DNA of 5,885 bases from NCBI GenBank assembly GCA_025350445.1, contig JANXXV010000321.1, positions 1 through 5,885 of the forward strand, in the 5' to 3' direction. How positions within the stretch are numbered: the stretch's first letter is position 1; each line of letters begins with the position of its first letter. The DNA is from Bryobacteraceae bacterium (GTDB lineage: Bacteria > Acidobacteriota > Terriglobia > Bryobacterales > Bryobacteraceae). Below the pieces are notes generated by a model. The model was not told the DNA's origin and ran no database searches. It saw only the letters and a list, made by a program, of their open reading frames with translations. Below are positions 1 through 5,571 of this stretch, piece after piece. The position numbers were made by a program, and so were the translations under genes.

Positions 1-375
1 CGGCGCTTTGCGGGACATGAGTGTTGTCGATGGAGTCCAGACCGCGCCCGCATCCACCCACTCAGTGAGCGTCGAGATCTCTGCGCTGCTCAGCGGTTGA
101 CCGCTCATCGGCATTCGCGGCAGCAGCTTTCCGCTGACCCGCCGGATTAGCATACTGCCCGCGCTGTCGCCGGCGACGATGGATGGCCCGCCCGCTCCGC
201 CCTTGAGCAGTTCCGCGCGCGTATTTACCGACAAACCGCCCAGCCCGCGTTCTCCGTTATGGCAACCGGAGCACCTCGCGACTAAAATGGGATGCACGTC
301 CCGGGCGAAGTCGACCGGCGCGGCTGTCCCGATTCCGGTCGAGACGAGAGTCACGAGTAGCGATTTGAGATTCAT
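1..375 (-). CDS. Planctomycete-type cytochrome c domain protein, exported (partial, N-terminal 125 residues)
   Basis: Reading the minus strand from an ATG at 375 gives an open frame of 125 codons to the window edge with no stop, so the C-terminus is missing. Seen: a signal-peptide-like start (Lys4, hydrophobic residues 6-16, likely cleavage after Thr-Ala-Ala at 17-19), then DFARDVHPIL at 22-31. The haem-attachment motif C-S-G-C-H is at 35-39, and R-M-P-M at 87-90 offers Met88 or Met90 as the distal haem ligand. ISTLTEWVDAGA at 100-111 is the usual end of the domain. This order matches the planctomycete cytochrome c domain (PSCyt1), which in Planctomycetes, Verrucomicrobia and Solibacter-like acidobacteria often begins long periplasmic proteins with DUF1549/DUF1553 domains. 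Whether those domains follow cannot be seen. No strong Shine-Dalgarno sequence precedes the start. It is divergent from the RraA-family gene, with 41 bases between. The electron-transfer role is inferred and the substrate is unknown. Confidence 0.85.
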   Translation of the reverse strand, partial: MNLKSLLVTLVSTGIGTAAPVDFARDVHPILVARCSGCHNGERGLGGLSVNTRAELLKGGAGGPSIVAGDSAGSMLIRRVSGKLLPRMPMSGQPLSSAEISTLTEWVDAGAVWTPSTTLMSRKAP

Positions 376-404
376 GCGAAGACTACACTTTGAGTTTACT
401 AAAT

Positions 405-409
405 GGGAG
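405..409 (+). promoter_or_regulatory. Ribosome binding site that sets the RraA-family start
   Basis: GGGAG lies 7 bases before the ATG at 417. It favours that ATG over an in-frame TTG at 390, which would add nine residues and has no comparable purine-rich site in front. Confidence 0.65.
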
Positions 410-416
410 ATACGCG

Positions 417-1076
417 ATGTGGAATGACGACGAACAATTGTTCGCCATGATGCGGCAAAAGCTGTTTACCGCCGTGGTTGGGGACGTGATGGATAAGCTG
501 GGGCTTCTGCACCAGTTTCTGCCGCCGTCCATCCGTCCGTTGCACGACGAGATGGTGGTGTTAGGCCGGGCGATGCCGGTGCTGGAAATCGATTCGGATA
601 CCCCGCCCGCCAAGCCCTTCGGACTGATGCTGGAAGCGCTGGACAGCTTGCGGAAAGGCGAAGTATACCTGGCCGCGGGGGGATCGCCGAACTATGCCAT
701 GTGGGGCGAATTGATGTCTACGCGCGCCATGCAGTTGGGCGCCACCGGTGCCGTGATGATGGGTTGTTCCCGCGATACCCCGCAAATCCGCGCGCTGCGC
801 TTCCCCACGTTTTCCAGGGGAAGTTATGCGCAGGACCAGGCGCCGCGCGGACATGTGGCGGACTTCCGTTTGCCGGTGCGGATTGGCGAGGTAGTGATTG
901 AGCCCGGCGACATCCTGTTCGGCGATGTGGATGGCGTGCTGACCATTCCCAGAAAGGCGGAGACGGAGGTTCTGACGCTCGCCCTGGAGAAGGCTGAAAA
1001 AGAGAACCTTGTAAGAACCGCGATCGAAAACGGCATGAGCACCGTGGAAGCGTTAGCCACTTTCGGCGTTATGTAA
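417..1076 (+). CDS. RraA family protein (HMG/CHA aldolase-like or related 2-oxoacid lyase/decarboxylase)
   Basis: A 219-residue protein, about the usual length of a single-domain RraA/HMG-aldolase family member. The ATG at 417 was chosen because GGGAG precedes it at good spacing; an in-frame TTG at 390 is the alternative. Seen, numbering from this Met: VVGDVMDKLG near 20-29, the family's N-terminal signature; W-G-E at 96-98, which in the family leads into a glycine-rich active-site loop; the conserved Arg-Asp pair at 119-120 (S-R-D); and GDVDGVLTIP near 169-178. Relatives include HMG/4-carboxy-4-hydroxy-2-oxoadipate aldolases, which yield pyruvate and also decarboxylate oxaloacetate, and E. 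coli RraA, an RNase E inhibitor without aldolase activity. The retained Arg-Asp pair favours an enzyme. The position three after that Asp, usually Glu or Asp in the aldolases, is Gln123, so activity and substrate are uncertain. No signal peptide, so cytoplasmic. The 3' end overlaps the convergent dehydrogenase by 8 bases, with no room for a terminator between them. Confidence 0.88.
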   Translation: MWNDDEQLFAMMRQKLFTAVVGDVMDKLGLLHQFLPPSIRPLHDEMVVLGRAMPVLEIDSDTPPAKPFGLMLEALDSLRKGEVYLAAGGSPNYAMWGELMSTRAMQLGATGAVMMGCSRDTPQIRALRFPTFSRGSYAQDQAPRGHVADFRLPVRIGEVVIEPGDILFGDVDGVLTIPRKAETEVLTLALEKAEKENLVRTAIENGMSTVEALATFGVM

Positions 1077-2007
1077 TCACGTTTTGCGGCTTGCCCCGCA
1101 GGAAAGCCGCGACGTTCGCGACCCCAATTTCCAGCAGCCGGGCGCGCGCTTCCTGCGTGGCCCAGGCGACGTGAGGCGTCACCAGGCAGTTCTTCGCGTG
1201 GAGCAGAGGGTGATCCGCCGGTGGAGGCTCCACCGAAAGAACATCCAGTCCGGCTCCCGCGATCAGGCCTTGATTCAGCGCATCGGCTAAGTCTTGTTCT
1301 TCCACCAGCGGACCGCGCGAGGTGTTGATTAGCAGTGCCGTTCGTTTCATGCGCCGAAGACGTTCGGCGTTCACGATTCCTTTGGTGCCGGGAGTCAAAG
1401 GGCAGTGCAGGCTGACCACATCGGACGTGCTGAAAAGCTCATCCACCTCCACCCAAGGGCCGGCCGAGCGGGAGTTCGATGCTGCGATCACCCGCATTTG
1501 AAATGCTTCGGCGATGCGCGCTACTTGTTGGCCGATCCGTCCGAAGCCCAGGATGCCCATGGTCTTTCCAGCCAGTTCAGTCATCGGCGCTTTCGTGAAG
1601 CACCAGTCGGGATTCGCCGACCATTCGCCGGATCGCGCGGCTTCACTATGCAGCCTGACCTTGTGGCACAACTCCAGCAGCAGCGCGAACGCACCTTGCG
1701 CAACAGAGGCAGTCCCGTAGTTTGGAATGTTCGTCACCACAATGCCCCGGGCTGTGGCTGCCGCCGTATCGATAATGTTGTAGCCGGTGGCCAGCACGCC
1801 GATGTGGCGCAGCCGGGGCAGTTGCTGAATGGTCCCGGCCGACAACGGCGTCTTGGTCGTAAGAACGATCTCCGCGCCGCGGGAACGCTCCACAATCAGC
1901 GAGTCTGGAGTCCGGTCGTAAATCTTCAGCGAGACCAACTCCTCCAGCGGCTTCCACGATAGATCGCCCGGGTTGATGACGAAGCCGTCCAGAATCACGG
2001 TATGCAT
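1069..2007 (-). CDS. D-2-hydroxyacid dehydrogenase, glycerate dehydrogenase/hydroxypyruvate reductase type
   Basis: A complete 312-residue cytoplasmic oxidoreductase of the D-isomer-specific 2-hydroxyacid dehydrogenase family, which reduces 2-oxoacids to D-2-hydroxyacids with NAD(P)H. Seen: catalytic-domain halves at both ends around a Rossmann domain (about 100-285); the dinucleotide motif G-F-G-R-I-G at 154-159; and the catalytic residues Arg231 (NTSRGPLV), Glu260 (DVLSVEPP) and His279 (TPHVAWAT). The ending with WATQEAR and GKPQNVI is typical of HprA-like glycerate dehydrogenases. After the second strand (VIAAS, 173-177) the Asp that usually selects NAD is absent and Ser/Asn/Ser/Arg follow, which suggests NADP(H) use; this is inference. 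The ATG at 2007 is preceded on this strand by TATACT, seven bases away, which would fit a leaderless or very short-leader mRNA. The 3' end overlaps the convergent RraA-family gene; the divergent neighbour is the sialidase. The exact substrate (hydroxypyruvate, glyoxylate or another) cannot be decided. Confidence 0.9.
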   Translation of the reverse strand: MHTVILDGFVINPGDLSWKPLEELVSLKIYDRTPDSLIVERSRGAEIVLTTKTPLSAGTIQQLPRLRHIGVLATGYNIIDTAAATARGIVVTNIPNYGTASVAQGAFALLLELCHKVRLHSEAARSGEWSANPDWCFTKAPMTELAGKTMGILGFGRIGQQVARIAEAFQMRVIAASNSRSAGPWVEVDELFSTSDVVSLHCPLTPGTKGIVNAERLRRMKRTALLINTSRGPLVEEQDLADALNQGLIAGAGLDVLSVEPPPADHPLLHAKNCLVTPHVAWATQEARARLLEIGVANVAAFLRGKPQNVIT

Positions 2008-2014
2008 TTTGTCC

Positions 2015-2022
2015 AGTATAGT
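2015..2022. promoter_or_regulatory. Overlapping divergent -10-like elements
   Basis: The sequence AGTATAGT contains TATAGT on the plus strand (2017-2022) and TATACT on the minus strand (2020-2015), each matching five of six bases of the bacterial -10 consensus. They point toward the sialidase ATG at 2032 and the dehydrogenase ATG at 2007, leaving 9 and 7 bases before each. No good -35 hexamer was found on either side. Transcription from either would begin at or within a few bases of the start codon. The bases are seen; promoter function is inference. Confidence 0.4.
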
Positions 2023-2031
2023 TTTAGGAAC

Positions 2032-3099
2032 ATGCGCAACTCGTATTTGGCTTTGTTCGTGATTTTCGTAGCGGTGTTGCCGGGTGAGACGCTAGACCTT
2101 TTTGAAGGCGGGAAAGAAGGCTACACCACCTACCGCATTCCCGGTATGGTGGTAACCAGGCGCGGCGTGCTGCTTGCGTATGCCGAGGCGCGGAAGACCG
2201 CGGCGGGTGATTGGGACAACATCGATGTGGTGATGCGGCGCAGTAAAGACGGCGGCAAAACCTGGGGCCCGCGGCAGATTCTGGCGGACGCCGGTGATCT
2301 GGCCGCGAACAATCCTGTGGCGATCGCCGATCGCAACGGCGCCGTCCACTTCCTGCACTGTGTCCACTACGCCCGCTGCTTTTACCTGCGCAGCGCCGAC
2401 GACGGCGCCACGTTCAGCAAGCCGGTGGAGATCACGGCAGTCTTCGAGCAATTCAGGCGCGAATATAACTGGAACGTGATCGCCACTGGTCCGGGCCACG
2501 GCATCCAGCTTCGGAACGGACGCCTTCTAGTCCCGGTATGGTTGTCGACCGGTGGCAAGGCGCACCGGCCCTCCGCCGTATCTTCCATCTACAGTGACGA
2601 CCATGGGACAACCTGGAAACGCGGCGAGCTTGTTCCGAACATTCTGACCAACATGAGTGAAACGGTGCCGGTGGAATTGACCGATGGCCGTGTGATGTTC
2701 AACATCCGCAGCGAGGCTCCAGAGCACCGCCGCGCCATCTCATTCAGCAAAGACGGCGCTAGCGGTTGGACCCGGCCGGTTTTCGACGAGGCATTGAACG
2801 AGCCGGTCTGCATGGGCAGCATCATTCGATTTCCTAACAGGCACACGAGCAGGATCTTGTTTGCCAATCCGGATTCGCTCTCGGAGCGCCGGAACCTGAC
2901 TGTCAAAATGAGCTACGACGAAGGTAAGACGTGGCCCGTTTCGAAGGTACTGGATGAGGGCCGCAGCGGGTATTCAGACCTGGCGGTAGGCATCGGCGGA
3001 ACCATCTTTTGCTTATATGAACGCGGGAGCAGCGCGGAACACAGAGTTGAATATCTGACGCTGATGCAATTCCGCCTGGACTGGCTAACTAGCCGATAA
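2032..3099 (+). CDS. Exo-alpha-sialidase-like protein (GH33-type six-bladed beta-propeller), exported
   Basis: A 355-residue sialidase-family protein that would remove terminal sialic acid or a similar sugar outside the cytoplasm. The ATG at 2032 gives a clean signal-peptide start (Arg2, hydrophobic residues 5-16); an in-frame ATG at 2002 would add ten residues and overlap the divergent gene. Seen: Y-R-I-P at 34-37 with Arg35, the first Arg of the triad; Asp60 in GDWDNID, the probable acid/base; Glu210 in MSETVPVEL; Arg226 in FNIRS; Arg286/287 in RRNLTV; and Tyr314 in GYSDL, the nucleophile position, followed by CLYE. Asp-box repeats (S-x-D-x-G-x-T-W) are at 71-78, 121-128, 188-195, 239-246 (degenerate) and 294-301. 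The whole catalytic set is therefore present. Sialic acid as the true substrate is less sure, because many soil-bacterial homologues are untested. Two in-frame TAA stops at 3097-3102 directly precede the next gene's ATG, suggesting one transcript. AGGA at 2026-2029 is only 2 bases from the ATG, close for a ribosome binding site. Confidence 0.87.
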   Translation: MRNSYLALFVIFVAVLPGETLDLFEGGKEGYTTYRIPGMVVTRRGVLLAYAEARKTAAGDWDNIDVVMRRSKDGGKTWGPRQILADAGDLAANNPVAIADRNGAVHFLHCVHYARCFYLRSADDGATFSKPVEITAVFEQFRREYNWNVIATGPGHGIQLRNGRLLVPVWLSTGGKAHRPSAVSSIYSDDHGTTWKRGELVPNILTNMSETVPVELTDGRVMFNIRSEAPEHRRAISFSKDGASGWTRPVFDEALNEPVCMGSIIRFPNRHTSRILFANPDSLSERRNLTVKMSYDEGKTWPVSKVLDEGRSGYSDLAVGIGGTIFCLYERGSSAEHRVEYLTLMQFRLDWLTSR

Positions 3100-3102
3100 T
3101 AA

Positions 3103-3726
3103 ATGGAAATGATCAGGCGGCCTCTTAAATCACGCAGCAACCAGTGGGCCGTGTCGGCAGCGCAGTGGCTTGCGGGCGTCCCGGTCCGCCCCAACTACAT
3201 TTCCCTGCTGAGTGTCGTCTTCGCCGCAGCCGCGGGAGTGAGTTTGCTGTTCGAATACTTTCTGGCCGCCGCCGCGCTCATCCAACTAAGATTGCTATGT
3301 AACCTGCTTGATGGAATGGTGGCTATTGAAGGCGGGCTGAAATCGAAGCCGGGTGAGGTCTACAACGATTTGCCGGATCGCATTTCCGATGCCGTGATTC
3401 TGATTCTTGCAGGCTACTCTATTTCGTGGCCCGCCTGGGGCAGAGAACTCGGCTGGAGCGCGGCGTTGCTGGCGGTCATGACCGCCTACACTCGTGTGCT
3501 CGGCGGGGCCGTGGGCCTCCCTCAGGATTTCTGTGGACCGATGGCGAAGCCGCATCGCATGGCGGTTCTCACCATCGGGGCAATCGGCGCGGCGATTGAG
3601 TCCGGAATCGGCGCAACGCCCCGCTCGCTGGCCATCGCGATGGGAATTATTGTGGCGGGGTCCATGGCCACCACGGTGCGGCGCACCGCGCGAATCGTCC
3701 ACCAACTGGAGCGCAGTACATCATGA
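3103..3726 (+). CDS. CDP-alcohol phosphatidyltransferase family protein, variant active-site motif (YnbA-like)
   Basis: A 207-residue integral membrane enzyme of the class-I CDP-alcohol phosphotransferase family, which moves a phosphatidyl group from CDP-diacylglycerol to an alcohol with release of CMP. Seen: VRPNYISLL at 28-36, the usual entry to the first membrane helix, and about six hydrophobic segments (roughly 32-50, 52-66, 94-108, 117-135, 151-167, 174-190). The signature at 67-92 reads N-x2-D-G-x2-A-I-x8-G-x3-N-x3-D, followed by Asp96. Against the canonical D-x2-D-G-x2-A-R-x8-G-x3-D-x3-D, the first and third Asp are Asn (67, 88) and the Arg is Ile75; Asp70, Gly71, Gly84 and Asp92 remain. 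As I recall, E. coli YnbA has Asn at the same two places. GPMAKPHRMA at 179-188 bases before the C-terminal helices in protein terms follows residue 144. The start has no clear Shine-Dalgarno sequence but follows the sialidase stop by 3 bases, and the stop overlaps the next ATG (ATGA), so translational coupling is likely. The alcohol substrate is unknown. Confidence 0.88.
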   Translation: MEMIRRPLKSRSNQWAVSAAQWLAGVPVRPNYISLLSVVFAAAAGVSLLFEYFLAAAALIQLRLLCNLLDGMVAIEGGLKSKPGEVYNDLPDRISDAVILILAGYSISWPAWGRELGWSAALLAVMTAYTRVLGGAVGLPQDFCGPMAKPHRMAVLTIGAIGAAIESGIGATPRSLAIAMGIIVAGSMATTVRRTARIVHQLERSTS

Positions 3727-5483
3727 TCGCAGCCGGCATCAGAACTTCTACCGAGCACTCCTTCACCACCTGGGATGGCGTGGAACTGTTCTATCGCGCG
3801 TGGCTCCCCGGCACTCCAAAACAAAAAGCGCTGATTCTGTTTCACCGGGGTCACGAGCACTCCGGCAGGTTTCAGGAAACAGTGGACCTGCTCGATCTGC
3901 CGGAATTCTCGATCTTCGCCTGGGACGCCCGCGGACACGGCCGCTCGCCCGGGGAAAGAGGCTACGCGGAAAGTTTCAGTTGCGTGGTGAAAGATGCCGA
4001 TGCGTTCGTGAAACACATTTGCAGCCGGTACCGGATCCCAATGGAGAACACCGGCATCCTGGCGCTAAGCGTTGGCGCGGTGGTGCTCAGCGCCTGGGTG
4101 CACGATTACGCTCCGCCCATCCGCGTGCTGGTGCTGGGCAGCCCCGCGCTCCGCGTGAAGCTATACGTGCCCTTCGCCCTGTTTTTCCTGCGCCTGCAAT
4201 TGATGGTGCGGGGCAAGGCGTTCGTGCAGAGCTACGTGAAGGCGAAGATGCTCACGCACGACCCGGCGGAATGCGAAAGTTACGCGAATGACAAGCTGAT
4301 CACGCGGTCCATCGCGGTGAATATTTTGATCGGCATGCACGACACGGCGACTCGCCTGATGGCGGATGCCAGCGCGATTCTGCCGCCCACGCTGGTGCTG
4401 ACTTCCGGCAAGGACTGGGTGGTCAAGCTCCCGCCGCAACGGGAGTTCTTCTGGAAGCTGGCTTCTCCGCACAAGCAGATGCAGGAATACCCCGGCTTCT
4501 TCCACGATCTTTTTCATGAACTCGGCCGGCGCGAGCCCATTTCCAAATCGCGTGAGTTCATCCTGCATGCCTTCGCGTCCGCCTACTCACCTCAGAGCCT
4601 CGCCAAGGGGGAGCGAAACCGGCCGGAATTCGAGCGGCTTTCGCAAAAGCTTTCGCCGTTTTCGCCCGCCGGCTTATTCTGGGGCGCGCAGCGGTTGTTC
4701 CTCAAGTCGATCGGCAGATTGAGCAAGGGTGTGCAAATCGGCTGGCGCTACGGCTTCGATTCCGGAGACTCCCTCGATCACGTATATCGCAACAAGCCGC
4801 GGGGCATCACCCCGCTGGGCTGGCTGATCGATAGCATTTACTTAAGCAGTCCAGGGTGGAAGGGGATCAGGCAACGCAAGGTTCATCTGAAGTCTTTGCT
4901 CCGCCGGACGATTGAGCAGGACCATCTGCAGGGCAAGGCTGTCCGGCTGTTGGACGTGGCGGCGGGCGGAGGGCGCTACGTGCTGGAGACCATGCGCGAA
5001 TTGTCCGCCATTCCGATGACCGCCGTGCTTCGCGATTGGTCGCCGTCCAATGTGGAAGCCGCCGCCCGGTTGGCTGAGGAACTCCAGTTGAAGAACGTGT
5101 CGGTGGGGAAGGGCGACGCCTTCGATCGCGGGTCGCTGGCTTCCATCAACCCTCGTCCATCCATCGCCATTGTCTCCGGACTGCATGAACTGTTCCCCGA
5201 TAACCGGATGGTGGCGCGTTCTCTGCTGGGAATCTCCGAAGCCCTCATCGAAGATGGATACCTCATCTATACGAATCAACCGTGGCATCCGCAGCTCGAA
5301 ATGATCGCCCGCGTGCTGGACAATCGCGAAGGGAAACCTTGGGTCATGCGATGCCGGGCACAGGCGGAAATGGACGAGCTAGTGCGGGCAGCGGGCTTCA
5401 CGAAGCTGGATATGCTGATTGACGAACAGGGAATCTTCACCGTATCGCTCGCACAGCGGAGAAATGATGATGGCAAGCGATAA
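3723..5483 (+). CDS. ynbC: Bifunctional alpha/beta hydrolase / SAM-dependent methyltransferase (YnbC-like)
   Basis: A 586-residue two-domain protein, matching the roughly 585 residues of E. coli YnbC. The N-terminal alpha/beta hydrolase (about 10-285, monoacylglycerol-lipase/Hydrolase_4 type) shows HRGHEHSGR at 41-49 (oxyanion region), DARGHGRSPGERG at 68-80, the nucleophile elbow A-L-S-V-G with Ser116, Asp231 in TSGKDWVV and His261 in GFFHD, so a full triad. A linker (about 286-350) leads into the methyltransferase. GIRQRK is at 381-386, SAM-binding motif I DVAAGGG at 411-417, RDWSPSNV at 437-444, GDAFD at 464-468, GLHELFPDN at 486-494, QPWHPQLE at 519-526, QAEMDELV at 547-554 and GIFTVSLA at 570-577. 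The last blocks are, as I recall, typical of the YnbC C-terminal family (Pfam Methyltransf_20). No signal peptide, so it probably acts at the inner face of the membrane. It overlaps the phosphatidyltransferase by 4 bases (ATGA), so the two are very likely co-translated and share a lipid pathway. An ester or acyl lipid substrate for the hydrolase and the methyl acceptor are inferred, not shown. Confidence 0.93.
   Translation: MIAAGIRTSTEHSFTTWDGVELFYRAWLPGTPKQKALILFHRGHEHSGRFQETVDLLDLPEFSIFAWDARGHGRSPGERGYAESFSCVVKDADAFVKHICSRYRIPMENTGILALSVGAVVLSAWVHDYAPPIRVLVLGSPALRVKLYVPFALFFLRLQLMVRGKAFVQSYVKAKMLTHDPAECESYANDKLITRSIAVNILIGMHDTATRLMADASAILPPTLVLTSGKDWVVKLPPQREFFWKLASPHKQMQEYPGFFHDLFHELGRREPISKSREFILHAFASAYSPQSLAKGERNRPEFERLSQKLSPFSPAGLFWGAQRLFLKSIGRLSKGVQIGWRYGFDSGDSLDHVYRNKPRGITPLGWLIDSIYLSSPGWKGIRQRKVHLKSLLRRTIEQDHLQGKAVRLLDVAAGGGRYVLETMRELSAIPMTAVLRDWSPSNVEAAARLAEELQLKNVSVGKGDAFDRGSLASINPRPSIAIVSGLHELFPDNRMVARSLLGISEALIEDGYLIYTNQPWHPQLEMIARVLDNREGKPWVMRCRAQAEMDELVRAAGFTKLDMLIDEQGIFTVSLAQRRNDDGKR
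5458..5461 (+). promoter_or_regulatory. Shine-Dalgarno-like GGAG at the end of the hydrolase-methyltransferase gene
   Basis: GGAG sits 5 and 8 bases before the ATGs at 5467 and 5470, part of a run of three ATG codons (5464, 5467, 5470). These open a 35-codon frame ending with TGA at 5569-5571. The stop shares bases with the TTG proposed as the acyltransferase start (TTGA). It is either the start of a short leader peptide or the original start of the acyltransferase gene now out of frame. Confidence 0.4.
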
Positions 5484-5571
5484 CACCGCAACAGCTTGGA
5501 ACGCCGGCGTGGCGCTTGGGCCGCGCCACTTTTCTCCAGCGTTTCGGGGCGCCGGGGTAGCGGCGCATTGA
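5464..5571 (+). CDS. Possible 35-residue leader ORF before the acyltransferase
   Basis: A short frame with three tandem ATG codons behind GGAG, overlapping the last 20 bases of the hydrolase-methyltransferase gene. Its stop codon overlaps the TTG start of the acyltransferase, an arrangement suited to translational coupling. The terminator-like hairpin lies within it, around codons 16-22. The 35 residues resemble no family I recognise, contain no hydrophobic helix and no cysteine, and could be chance in GC-rich DNA. The alternatives are a leader peptide tied to the hairpin, or an N-terminal piece cut off by a frameshift. The evidence is the ribosome-site spacing and the stop/start overlap only. 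Confidence 0.25.
   Translation: MMMASDNTATAWNAGVALGPRHFSPAFRGAGVAAH
5509..5535 (+). terminator. Intrinsic terminator or attenuator-like hairpin
   Basis: GTGGCGC at 5509-5515 and GCGCCAC at 5523-5529 form a perfect 7-bp stem (six G-C pairs) with a 7-base loop, followed directly by TTTTCT at 5530-5535. It begins 26 bases after the hydrolase-methyltransferase stop. It could end that transcript, trim expression of the acyltransferase, or act as an attenuator within the short upstream frame. The T tract is interrupted after four bases, so read-through is plausible. Confidence 0.6.

Noticed and set aside
365..400. Possible sigma-70 promoter for the RraA-family gene (TTGAGA at 365-370 with TTTACT at 395-400)
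   Set aside because: The spacing of 24 bases is too long for a normal -35/-10 pair, and TTTACT matches only four of six consensus positions.
390..416. TTG at 390 as the start of the RraA-family gene, adding nine residues
   Set aside because: GGGAG at 405-409 is well spaced for the ATG at 417 and lies inside the extension; family members normally begin close to that ATG.
1405..1962. Long plus-strand open frame opposite the dehydrogenase (185 codons)
   Set aside because: It lies antisense within a gene with a complete catalytic motif set, has an Arg/Gln/His-rich composition typical of GC-rich shadow frames, and shows no recognisable domain.
2002..2031. ATG at 2002 as the start of the sialidase
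   Set aside because: It would overlap the start codon of the divergent dehydrogenase and put ten polar residues before an otherwise clean signal peptide; the ATG at 2032 is better.
3494..4291. Plus-strand frame of 265 codons spanning the phosphatidyltransferase/hydrolase junction
   Set aside because: It overlaps two well-supported genes in another frame and its Arg/Pro-rich product has no recognisable motif.
5471..5560. Third reading frame at 5471-5560, ending in TAG, as an N-terminal part of the acyltransferase
   Set aside because: It has no start codon with a ribosome site, begins just after two stop codons, and its short product matches nothing recognised.
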